From contig JAZNMZ010000031.1 of the NCBI GenBank assembly GCA_045580005.1, positions 1-7,032 of the forward strand: a stretch of 7,032 nt of DNA, given 5' to 3'. The stretch comes from UMGS1052 sp045580005. GTDB lineage: Bacteria; Bacillota; Clostridia; Oscillospirales; CAG-382. The notes under the pieces were generated by a model. It was not told the DNA's origin and searched no databases. It saw only the letters and a list, made by a program, of their open reading frames with translations. Both the position numbers and the translations under genes were made by a program. The first letter of the stretch is position 1; each line of letters begins with the position of its first letter. Shown here in pieces: positions 1 to 6,346 of this stretch.

Positions 1-115
1 TCTTTATAAATGCCTCACTGTTTTCGGTGCGTGTGCGTATAACTTTTCCGGTTTCCACATCCAAAGCTATTCCGCATATACTCGTTGTTCCTATATCAAT
101 GCCTACAATATTCAT
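1..115 (-). CDS. FGGY-family carbohydrate kinase, N-terminal fragment
   Basis: The reading frame starts at the ATG at 113-115 and runs off the left edge, giving 38 complete codons. The N-terminus reads MNIVGIDIGTTSICGIALD, the glycine/threonine-rich phosphate-1 loop of the ASKHA fold (D-x-G-T-T-S) as found at the very start of FGGY sugar kinases such as xylulokinase, sedoheptulokinase and glycerol kinase. These cytosolic enzymes phosphorylate a sugar or polyol with ATP. The substrate cannot be told from 38 residues, because the specificity determinants lie downstream, outside the window. Upstream the ribosome site is weak (GGGGTA about ten bases from the ATG), but a promoter and an operator-like dyad lie at the expected distance. 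A BadF/activase-type or other ASKHA protein with the same loop is the main alternative. Confidence 0.8.
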   Translation of the reverse strand, partial: MNIVGIDIGTTSICGIALDVETGKVIRTRTENSEAFIK

Positions 116-159
116 ACTGTATATTACCCCATTCTTTACCGCCTATAATTGCTAATTAA

Positions 160-188
160 ATTATATGATTTTGTCAAGTTAGGGACAA
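160..188 (-). promoter_or_regulatory. Putative sigma-A promoter of the FGGY kinase gene
   Basis: On the minus strand a perfect -10 box TATAAT (160-165) follows TTGTCC (183-188) with a 17-base spacer. Transcription would start near 152, leaving a leader of about 37 bases before the kinase ATG. A perfect TTGACA also occurs at 172-177 but sits only six bases from this -10 box and has no good -10 at normal spacing. The -35 and much of the spacer are covered by the dyad at 169-190. Confidence 0.55.
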
Positions 189-190
189 AA
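169..190. promoter_or_regulatory. Operator-like inverted repeat over the kinase promoter
   Basis: TTTTGTC (169-175) and GACAAAA (184-190) form a perfect 7-bp dyad separated by eight bases, 22 bp in total, the size of a typical dimeric repressor site. It covers the -35 region and spacer of the kinase promoter, so binding there would be expected to block transcription of the kinase. A transcription terminator for the upstream gene is less likely because neither strand has a U-run directly after the stem. The binding protein is not encoded in the window. Confidence 0.4.
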
Positions 191-200
191 AAATTATTCT

Positions 201-410
201 TTATACAGCCACTTGTCTCGCTTCAATATACAAATCTATATCGTTGATAATATAGTTCTCTCCGGTGGTATGCAATGCACCATAACAACTCATTATATAT
301 TCACACACATTATGTTTTACAAACAACTGCATAACTTCTTTTCCCTTTAGATTTTTTGCAGACCTATATATCTCAATGCAAAAGATTAAAAACCTTCCCT
401 CTTTGCTCAT
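201..410 (-). CDS. DUF3791 domain-containing small protein
   Basis: A 69-residue protein. I place the start at the ATG at 408-410 rather than at the upstream in-frame ATG at 452, because AAGGTGG lies six bases before it, a strong ribosome site, and because the family-like sequence begins here (MSKEGRFLIFCIEIYR). The pattern GKEVMQLF followed by LHTTGENYII-NDID near the C-terminus matches my recollection of DUF3791, a small helical family of Clostridia and Bacteroides of unknown biochemical function. Family members are commonly encoded next to a DUF3990 protein, which has an ADP-ribosyltransferase-like fold, suggesting a paired toxin-antitoxin-like unit; no DUF3990 gene is visible on either side here. 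It lies 117 bases downstream of the 201-residue gene on the same strand and seems to have its own promoter (477-505). Its base composition is AT-rich like that of its two upstream neighbours. Confidence 0.72.
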   Translation of the reverse strand: MSKEGRFLIFCIEIYRSAKNLKGKEVMQLFVKHNVCEYIMSCYGALHTTGENYIINDIDLYIEARQVAV

Positions 411-476
411 ACTTAACCACCTTATATACATGTAAAAACCTAAAATCGGCAAACTATTCTTTTAAATTTTATAGAC

Positions 477-505
477 TTGATACGAGTGAAATATTGCATA
501 GTCAA
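477..505 (-). promoter_or_regulatory. Putative promoter of the DUF3791 gene
   Basis: TTGACT (500-505) and TATCAA (477-482) on the minus strand are separated by exactly 17 bases. The start would fall near 470, giving a leader of about 60 bases that includes the strong AAGGTGG ribosome site. The -35 matches consensus at five of six positions and the -10 at four of six, in an AT-rich region where chance matches are common. Confidence 0.4.
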
Positions 506-527
506 ATGGCAGGGTTCCCCAAAACTA

Positions 528-1133
528 TTATCTCTCTTTTCTAAACAAAACAGCTTGTGGCATTCCATTATCAGACCTTTTCATTATAGCAACAAGAACT
601 TTTTCTCCACCAACGAGAGTAATCTTGTGATATGTTAATAGAGCACATATTTTTTCTAACCATTTATGAAAACTTTTCATAATATCAATTATTGGTTTTT
701 CAGTAGAAAATGGATTTTGTGCATGCATCATTCCTCCACACTTCTCATAAATTTCAACCAGTTCATCTTTTGTCAAGTAACCATTTTCAATTTCAACTAA
801 CTCATCTCTTTTATCTGGATGTTTTACATTTTTCACTGGAACAGGATAAAAATCCAAATTAATCCTTTCCAAATCTTTCATGATTAACCTTGCATTGTAG
901 TGTTTTGCAAACTTTTCGTGTTGTTTTGCATATAAGTCTTTATTTGCAACCAAAGAAATTAATGCAATCATTTCTAAAATTTTTCTAAATTGCAAGCATA
1001 CTGTTTCGGCTTCAACAACTAACAGTTTTTCATTAATTACTCCGTCAAGATGATCATTAATGACATCAATTCTTTTATTTATTTCATATAAACATTCTTG
1101 ATATATATCTAGTTCTACCTTTTGATTATTCAT
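528..1133 (-). CDS. Hypothetical alpha-helical protein with HEPN-like H motif
   Basis: A 201-residue, probably cytosolic protein with no signal peptide or membrane segment. The ATG at 1131-1133 is preceded by AAAAGGAT at eight bases, supporting this start. The first 75 residues look helical, with an amphipathic stretch around residues 47-62 (QFRKILEMIALISLVA). Residues 130-142 read EKCGGMMHAQNPF, and a further helix follows (148-166). I recognise the overall pattern from uncharacterised bacterial proteins but know no assigned function. The R50 helix plus the later G-x-M-x-H segment recall the way AbiV-like and DUF5677-like HEPN proteins place a conserved histidine, but the canonical R-x4-6-H spacing is not present (K131 would replace the arginine), so ribonuclease activity is only a guess. 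It follows the nuclease gene by 75 bases on the same strand with no visible terminator between, so the two are probably co-transcribed. Confidence 0.75.
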   Translation of the reverse strand: MNNQKVELDIYQECLYEINKRIDVINDHLDGVINEKLLVVEAETVCLQFRKILEMIALISLVANKDLYAKQHEKFAKHYNARLIMKDLERINLDFYPVPVKNVKHPDKRDELVEIENGYLTKDELVEIYEKCGGMMHAQNPFSTEKPIIDIMKSFHKWLEKICALLTYHKITLVGGEKVLVAIMKRSDNGMPQAVLFRKER

Positions 1134-1208
1134 ATAATTTTATCCTTTTCTGAATAGGCAAAGTATTTTGTTTGCATTTTCTAAATACAGTTTTCAAATA
1201 AAACAAAT

Positions 1209-2633
1209 TTATTTTAAATAATACTTATTCTTAATAATACCCTTTTGTTTAAATGCATCAACTACTTTTTCTTTTATCAAGTTAGTTGTAATATCTTCCC
1301 AATAATTTACATAAATCAAAATTATACCATTTTCTTTGCTTAATTTAAGTTTTAACTCATCTCTTTTTCTTTGTTCTTCAAAGTGTTCTTTTCCGCCAAA
1401 ATATTCAACTGGCTCGAAATGTTGCTTACCCTGATATTCAAACGCTATTTTTTCGCCATAGACAAAAACATCATAAGACATTTGTCCATTTCTTGTATGC
1501 AAAAAATATGGTCTATGCTGATGAACAACCTCATTTCTTGAAAATACTTTTTTGACAGACTCATACATTAATTCTTCTGATTTCCAACGATTTTTTGTTT
1601 TATGATATTCAATTGTCTCATCGCTTTTTGATATGTAGTGGTCCACCCGCCTCATTATATCAATAAGTTTTTCCGGAAAATAATTATCTTTTAAATAATC
1701 AGTATATGTCCAATACCTCATAAAATTATCAGTTATAAACCTAGGAGATAATTCTTGACATTTCTTAATATTAGTGTTTTTTTCTATATAATAATCATCT
1801 AGCTTTTTAAGTAAAATCTCTCGAAACAGAGCATCGTTCCAACATATTATTTCGCCCATTATATCCTTGTGAAGAGAGTATGGAAAATTATAATATATAC
1901 TACCTTCAATATCTTGAGTTGTATAAAATTGCCCTTCTAATGTTTCATCATAAATATCAATTTCTCGATTGCCTCTTATCCAGCGTATAGCTTTTTCAAT
2001 CTTTCTTATCGAACTAAGGACAAATTTTGTTATATATGGTGATGTTGTGCAGTTGACAGCATATCCTTTTTTGCCACTGTATTCTACTTCATATATTATG
2101 AAAGTATATGGGACCCCCTTCCAAGCATCAACTCTTTGTTTTAAATTCAAAAATGGCAATCTTTTTGATATATCATAAAAATTTGTCTTCAAATAATCTC
2201 GTCGTCCTGCATTGAACTCCTCTTCTTCAATAAAATTTAAATTTCTTATTGGTTTATCGATATTACCATTAAAGAATTTATAAATGTATGGTGCATAGGG
2301 TGCGTCTTTATTAAAAATCTCTTTTTTCAATTTGGTGGCATTAATCTTAAACACATCATTATATGTAAGTTCTTCAACAATCAACATATGTCCAGTTAAA
2401 GCACTAACTCTTCCATAGTTATTGTCAAAAGCATATTTTACATCTTCATCTGATAACGCACAAAAATTCTTTATGCCAAAATAAACTATAAAACTGTCTT
2501 CTACAACATAAACTTTTTCATATTCTCCTATATCGTGACACACAAAAGTATAGGTGTCAAAAAGTTTTTCAAATACTTCTGCAGAACTTTTATAAAATAT
2601 TTTTAAGTTATCATAAAATTCTTTAAGGTTCAT
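1209..2633 (-). CDS. PD-(D/E)XK-type nuclease domain protein
   Basis: A 474-residue protein starting at the ATG at 2631-2633, with AAGAGGT seven bases upstream. Residues from about 349 to 460 form a restriction-endonuclease-like domain: E368 in the leading helix, a strand with SYD (D388), then IAFEYQGKQHF with E399, Q401 and H405, followed by the characteristic P-V-E-x-F-G-G and a helix with QRKRDELK (R424, D425), ending in IILIYVNYW. The D...E-x-Q arrangement with downstream RDELK is what I know from Vsr/DUF559/DUF723-like nucleases, where the acidic pair and the Q (in place of K) bind Mg2+ and cut DNA. The first roughly 345 residues match no family I recognise; they are probably a recognition, sensing or partner-binding region. 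No methyltransferase gene accompanies it, arguing against a classical type II restriction pair. It is first of three same-strand AT-rich genes. Which nucleic acid it cuts is unknown. Confidence 0.85.
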   Translation of the reverse strand: MNLKEFYDNLKIFYKSSAEVFEKLFDTYTFVCHDIGEYEKVYVVEDSFIVYFGIKNFCALSDEDVKYAFDNNYGRVSALTGHMLIVEELTYNDVFKINATKLKKEIFNKDAPYAPYIYKFFNGNIDKPIRNLNFIEEEEFNAGRRDYLKTNFYDISKRLPFLNLKQRVDAWKGVPYTFIIYEVEYSGKKGYAVNCTTSPYITKFVLSSIRKIEKAIRWIRGNREIDIYDETLEGQFYTTQDIEGSIYYNFPYSLHKDIMGEIICWNDALFREILLKKLDDYYIEKNTNIKKCQELSPRFITDNFMRYWTYTDYLKDNYFPEKLIDIMRRVDHYISKSDETIEYHKTKNRWKSEELMYESVKKVFSRNEVVHQHRPYFLHTRNGQMSYDVFVYGEKIAFEYQGKQHFEPVEYFGGKEHFEEQRKRDELKLKLSKENGIILIYVNYWEDITTNLIKEKVVDAFKQKGIIKNKYYLK

Positions 2634-2705
2634 ATTATTACCTCTTAATTACACTTTGTTTCTTGCCACAATTCAACAATAATGAGTTGTATCAGGTCAG
2701 GAAAA

Positions 2706-2727
2706 TTTTGTCCCTTGTATATCAAAG
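2706..2727. promoter_or_regulatory. Second, degenerate copy of the operator-like dyad
   Basis: TTTTGTCCCT at 2706-2715 is identical over ten bases to the minus-strand reading of 181-190, and over the full 22 bases the site agrees at about 15 positions with the dyad at 169-190, including a CAAA near its other end. It lies 73-94 bases upstream of the nuclease start codon. It could be a regulator site shared with the kinase promoter, or one end of an inverted repeat bounding the AT-rich segment. No good promoter could be assigned next to it. Confidence 0.25.
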
Positions 2728-2835
2728 TTTAAAATCAGTGTAAGATTTAAATGACAAGCCTTTAGCTAATTTTTGCAACAAGTCGCAAAGCAAAATTATC
2801 TCACTTCATCCGCCAGGCAAATAACTCTATTTTTA

Positions 2836-5604
2836 TTATTTTTTTATTATGACGGTTCTTGTTTCATCTTCCCACAAAACCCCATATCCGAACGCCTCAG
2901 ATATAGCTCTCAGCGGCACAAATGTTCTGTCGGCAATTATTCTCGCCGCACAGTCAAGCTTTATTTCCTTGCCATCGATATACATTTTGTCACTGTCTAT
3001 GGTAAATGTGATTTCGACAGAGTCCTTTTGCGCCACAACTCTTCCGGCTTCCTCGATCCACAACACTTCCGCTCCGAAGAACTCGAAAATATCGCGCATG
3101 GGCACAAGCGTTCTTCCGTTTATTATCGTAGGATAAAGCTCAAAATCCTTCTTTTCGCCGTCAATCACTACCTTGACTCTGTTGTCTATGCGATTTTTCT
3201 TTGCATATTCGTGTGCAACCGAACCCTCCGGTGCGATAATATTCACAAAAGGACATTCGGAGAAAGAGGAGATCTGTATACGCTCAAGCTTTGCGTCCTC
3301 GCCGACATAGAAGCTCTCGAGTCTTGTGCATCCGTAAAAGGCAGAGTTGCCTATATTTTCTACACTGTCGGGGAGATAAAATTCACAAAGAGAAGAGCAG
3401 TCTGCAAACGCGTAAACGCCTATTCTTTCAATCTCCGCACCCTCTTCAAAGATAACCTTTTCAAGATTCCGGCACAGTCTGAAAGCAGCAGTGTCAATAA
3501 CCCTCACCGATGAGGGAATGGTAATCTCTGAAAGATTAATACACCTTTCAAAAGCACTCCTCGAAATTTCCGTAAGTCCCTCGGGGAGAATTACCTCACG
3601 CAGATTTTCGGCACTGTCAAAAGCATTTTTGCCGATTTTAACGGTTCCGTCTGCGACCCTGTAAGAGGTGTCGTCACGATTTCCCGGATACCACACAAGC
3701 TCGTCTTTCTTAAAGTATATAGCGCCCATCTCATCCGCCGTATAACACGGATTATAGGCTGAAACCGAAATTGTATCAAGCTTGGGTGCAGCCGTTGCAT
3801 AGTTCGAAAGGTCTATCCAGGTAAGTGATGTGGGAATATGTATTTTCTCAAGATTCATACAGTTATGAAATGCTCCCGTACCAACAGCCGTTACTCCCTC
3901 GGGGATAATAACCTCCGTAAGATTATTACAGTCTGAAAAAGCGCTGTTTCCTATCGTTACAAGAGACGACGGCAGAGTAATTTCGCTTATCGGCACTCTT
4001 GAGAATGCCCAGTCATATATTACTTCAACACTTTCGGGGAGGTCAATTTCATAAAGGCTCTCGCATCCCGAAAAAGCGCTTCCGTCAATAAATCTTAGGC
4101 CTTTTGGCAGCTCTATTTTCTTTAAGGCACTGTTGGCAAAGGTCGCCGTTTCAATCCGCTCGACAGTGCTGCCTTGCGTAAAAATTACCTCTTCGAGATA
4201 CTTCGCACCGTTAAACGCCTGAGGGTCGATGCGTACAACACTCTCGGGGATAGTATAAGTCTTGCTCTTGTTTGATATCGGGTATTTTAAAAGTCTTGTT
4301 TTGTCAGCACTGAAAAGAACACCGTTTTCGTCAGCATAGTATGTGGCGTTACCCTCTGCTACCCAGAATTTTTCAAGCGAATCAAGATTAAAGATCGCCC
4401 ACTCGTTTATATACCAGGTGGTTGATGGAACATTAAACTCTCTCAAGGACTCACATGCATAAAACGCGTTTGCAGCAATGGTAGCAAGTCCCTCGGGAAG
4501 CTCTATTTCCTCAAGCGCCTCGCAGCCCATAAAAGCGTATTCGCCGATTGTTTCAAGCGTTTTCGGAAGACGCACACTCTTAATGTTCTTATATCCTTGG
4601 AAATTCTCTCTGCCGATTCCGGTAATTCCGTCACTGATTGTAACACTCTCAATAGCGTTTCCGATATGATACCACGGAGCGTATGTAGACGATGGAAAAT
4701 CACCTATATAGCCTTTGCCATATACGGCAAGAGTTCCGTTTGTGTCAAATGTCCACGAAACCTCGTCCGAAAGATTACCCTGTCTTATAACAACCGCCTG
4801 TAACGCATCCCCTTCGACAAAACGGAGGCTGTGCGATATTGCTGCTTTCTGAGCCTCGCTTCCGCTCTCGCCGAAGATAACAGCAACAGTGCCCGAGAAC
4901 GCGCCCTCACCGATATTTTCTACCTCTTTGGGGATTTCTGCGGATATAAGTGCTGAACAACCTGAGAATGCACCGTCTCCCACCGACTTCAGCGTTTCGG
5001 GGAAGGATATTCTCAGAAGATACTCGTTCTTCTCGAACGCGCCCTTTTCGATAGAAGAAAGCACACCTCTCGGCAAATCCGCGAAAGAGAGCGAGTCGTT
5101 TTCGGCAAAAGCCCTCTCGCCTATGGAGTGAAGTTCAAGACAGTTTGTCAGGTCAACATTTTTTAGCGGATATATCGAGGAAAAAGCCTCTTTTTCTATT
5201 CTCTCGATTTTGCACCCCTCGGGGAACTCAAGGACTTTGATGTTTGACTCGTAAAACGCTCTCTCACCGATTCTCTCAAGTGTTGCGGGAAAGCTTATGT
5301 TTTCAAGGTAATAAAAGCCGTTGAAGGCGTTCTTTCCGATATAGGTTATTCCCTCACCGATTTTTAAGGTGTGAACCTCTCTTCTGTACTGAGATTCAAT
5401 CGATGGATTTATCCTGTCGGCCTCAAAGTCAAAAGTTTCACCACTGCCGCTAAGGGTAAGTACACCGTTGTCTAAAGTCCAGCTTATATTCTCACCGAAA
5501 GCTCCAGAAGGACTCCCGCTTTCAGCAAGGGCTATTACGCAAAAAAGCGTCGTTATCAAAACAAAAACACTTATAACAGCAAAACTCATTTTTGTCTTTT
5601 TCAT
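2836..5604 (-). CDS. Secreted BspA-like leucine-rich-repeat protein with stalk domain
   Basis: A 922-residue exported protein. The start at 5604 has AAGAGGT six bases upstream and a classic signal peptide (MKKTKM, hydrophobic core, likely cut after ALA near residue 27). Two modules follow. Module 1 opens with a beta segment SWTLDNGVLTLSGSG (41-55), has about seven LRR_5/BspA-type repeats of 22-24 residues (pattern AF-x-x-C-x-x-L-x-x-I-x-L-P-x-x-V-x-x-I-G), and closes near 263. Module 2 reopens with SWTFDTNGTLAVYGKG (283-298), has about sixteen repeats interrupted by two 'N..Y....GVLFS...LL.YP' loops (about 413-455 and 613-650), and closes with EGSVAHEYAKKN (793-804). Residues about 811-922 form a copper-amine-oxidase-N-like stalk domain with paired NGRTLVPMR and ADRTFVPLR motifs. 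No LPXTG, SLH or lipobox anchor is visible. Such proteins are believed to mediate binding to other cells, host proteins or polymers; the ligand is unknown. GC content is clearly higher than in the genes to its left. No clear terminator follows it. Confidence 0.93.
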   Translation of the reverse strand: MKKTKMSFAVISVFVLITTLFCVIALAESGSPSGAFGENISWTLDNGVLTLSGSGETFDFEADRINPSIESQYRREVHTLKIGEGITYIGKNAFNGFYYLENISFPATLERIGERAFYESNIKVLEFPEGCKIERIEKEAFSSIYPLKNVDLTNCLELHSIGERAFAENDSLSFADLPRGVLSSIEKGAFEKNEYLLRISFPETLKSVGDGAFSGCSALISAEIPKEVENIGEGAFSGTVAVIFGESGSEAQKAAISHSLRFVEGDALQAVVIRQGNLSDEVSWTFDTNGTLAVYGKGYIGDFPSSTYAPWYHIGNAIESVTISDGITGIGRENFQGYKNIKSVRLPKTLETIGEYAFMGCEALEEIELPEGLATIAANAFYACESLREFNVPSTTWYINEWAIFNLDSLEKFWVAEGNATYYADENGVLFSADKTRLLKYPISNKSKTYTIPESVVRIDPQAFNGAKYLEEVIFTQGSTVERIETATFANSALKKIELPKGLRFIDGSAFSGCESLYEIDLPESVEVIYDWAFSRVPISEITLPSSLVTIGNSAFSDCNNLTEVIIPEGVTAVGTGAFHNCMNLEKIHIPTSLTWIDLSNYATAAPKLDTISVSAYNPCYTADEMGAIYFKKDELVWYPGNRDDTSYRVADGTVKIGKNAFDSAENLREVILPEGLTEISRSAFERCINLSEITIPSSVRVIDTAAFRLCRNLEKVIFEEGAEIERIGVYAFADCSSLCEFYLPDSVENIGNSAFYGCTRLESFYVGEDAKLERIQISSFSECPFVNIIAPEGSVAHEYAKKNRIDNRVKVVIDGEKKDFELYPTIINGRTLVPMRDIFEFFGAEVLWIEEAGRVVAQKDSVEITFTIDSDKMYIDGKEIKLDCAARIIADRTFVPLRAISEAFGYGVLWEDETRTVIIKK

Positions 5605-5705
5605 AGTAATACCTCTTTCTGTAATAATGAATATATGTCCTGCGTATTTATCTAATCTTCTTAATACATTTTTTGTCAGGCTCTCTCATGACATTTCACC
5701 ATTTT

Positions 5706-5790
5706 ATCCCTCCGCCGCAAGCGTTCTCCTGTCGGAATCCTCCCACCGCCTGCGACGCCCCCTCCTTTAGGCAAGGATGGCTGGCTTTAT
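5706..5790. other. GC-rich foldable intergenic element
   Basis: This stretch is far more GC-rich than its flanks and can fold extensively. Arms 5713-5723 and 5747-5757 make an 11-bp stem when read as minus-strand RNA (CGUCGCAGGCG with CGCUUGCGGCG, nine Watson-Crick pairs plus two G-U), enclosing a 23-base loop that can form its own small UUCC/GGAG hairpin. Next to it TCCTT (5763-5767) and AAGGA (5773-5777) form a second hairpin. The layout, a short hairpin, a long GC stem and a closing GGAGGGAT, resembles dispersed palindromic elements found between genes in many clostridial genomes. It lies between a promoter and the leucine-rich-repeat gene, so if that promoter is used it would be part of a leader of about 200 bases. 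Only one copy is in the window, so its repetitive nature is inferred. No U-run follows, so it is not an intrinsic terminator. Confidence 0.5.
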
Positions 5791-5805
5791 TCGACAATAT
5801 CAGGC

Positions 5806-5828
5806 AAATATCCTTTATAAAGACTGTA
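5806..5828 (-). repeat. 23-bp direct repeat, copy 1
   Basis: This copy differs from the one at 6347-6369 at a single position (T at 5814 against G at 6355). Read on the minus strand, both contain TACAGTCTTTATAA followed by GGATATTT. Weaker similarity extends about 15 bases further to the right. The copy contains the -10 box of the promoter at 5814-5843. Confidence 0.75.
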
Positions 5829-5843
5829 TCTTTTAGATGCCAA
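5814..5843 (-). promoter_or_regulatory. Putative promoter of the leucine-rich-repeat gene
   Basis: TTGGCA (5838-5843) and TATAAA (5814-5819) on the minus strand, 18 bases apart, each match consensus at five of six positions. Transcription would begin near 5807, immediately downstream of the small secreted protein gene (stop at 5858), and would give the leucine-rich-repeat gene a leader of about 200 bases containing the GC-rich element. No better promoter was found closer to that start codon. Confidence 0.5.
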
Positions 5844-5857
5844 TCTGTTTAGCTAAA

Positions 5858-6325
5858 TCATTCTTTCCATATTACATTTTCCATTATGTATTCGCCTAGC
5901 AGAGCCGTTCCGCCATAAATCTCTTTGCCGTCTGCCGAGACAAAAAAATCTCCAATGTATGACAAGTGGCTGTTGTTCACCATCCAAGAGACTCTTATTA
6001 CATAGTATTGCTTTCCCTCTGTTTCAACAGCCCCCGAAGTACCAAAGGAAAATATAAATCCAGTTTCTTCGTCTTTCTCCCCAAGAACAGAATAACATAA
6101 CTTTTCTGCTTCTTGTTGCGTTATACCCTTAACACTATCAGTCGATATTTCAATAATATCACTGTTAGTTTTTGTTTCATTGACTGCAATATCTTGATTT
6201 GGCGCAGGTTCACTGTGCTCCAGCGCAGTTTCATTATTCGAAATAAATGTTTTGTAATATAAAATGCCACTAATTGTAAAAACTAACACTACAACAATGA
6301 TAACATAAAATATCTTTTTCCCCAT
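5858..6325 (-). CDS. Small membrane-anchored secreted protein, PepSY-like C-terminus
   Basis: A 155-residue protein. The ATG at 6323-6325 follows AAAGGTGG at five bases, a strong ribosome site. Residues about 5-24 form a single hydrophobic segment after MGKK, acting as an uncleaved signal anchor or signal peptide; there is no lipobox cysteine. Residues 30-60 are a polar, low-complexity linker. The extracellular domain (about 67-150) starts ITQQEAEKLCYSVLG, the helix of PepSY-like domains, followed by strands with YYVIRVSW (107-114), YIGDFFVSADGKEIY (123-137). Related proteins in Clostridia are annotated only as hypothetical; the fold suggests a small secreted binding or inhibitory domain, which is inference. 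It sits between the symporter terminator and the leucine-rich-repeat gene on the same strand, with promoters of its own, and is probably a monocistronic or two-gene unit with the gene to its left. No terminator was recognised after its stop. Confidence 0.82.
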   Translation of the reverse strand: MGKKIFYVIIVVVLVFTISGILYYKTFISNNETALEHSEPAPNQDIAVNETKTNSDIIEISTDSVKGITQQEAEKLCYSVLGEKDEETGFIFSFGTSGAVETEGKQYYVIRVSWMVNNSHLSYIGDFFVSADGKEIYGGTALLGEYIMENVIWKE

Positions 6326-6346
6326 TTATGCCACCTTTTTTTCACA

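Noticed and set aside
411..452. Upstream in-frame ATG at 452 for the DUF3791 gene, adding 14 residues.
   Set aside because: The ATG at 410 has a strong AAGGTGG ribosome site at the right distance, and the family-like sequence begins there; the extension MPILGFYMYIRWLS would instead be translated leader.
1158..1185. GCAAA/TTTGC hairpin between the nuclease and 201-residue genes, considered as a terminator.
   Set aside because: The stem is only five AT-rich pairs and is not followed by a U-run, so the two genes are more likely co-transcribed.
2641..2670. TTGAAT - 17 bases - TGTAAT just upstream of the nuclease start, considered as its promoter.
   Set aside because: The transcript would begin inside or after the ribosome site, which is itself clear, so this spacing match is probably chance in AT-rich DNA.
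2770..2800. TTTGC...GCAAA inverted repeat downstream of the leucine-rich-repeat gene, considered as its terminator.
   Set aside because: The stem is short with no U-run in the minus-strand direction; I cannot call a terminator there.
2773..3513. A 246-codon open frame on the plus strand, antisense to the 3' end of the leucine-rich-repeat gene.
   Set aside because: It is a shadow of the strongly supported 922-residue gene; its sequence is low in recognisable domains and it has no convincing ribosome site.
2814..5810. CAGGCAAATA occurs on both sides of the leucine-rich-repeat gene (2814-2823 and 5801-5810), considered as att or transposition repeats.
   Set aside because: Only ten bases match, with no similar flanks and no recombinase gene; chance is a sufficient explanation.
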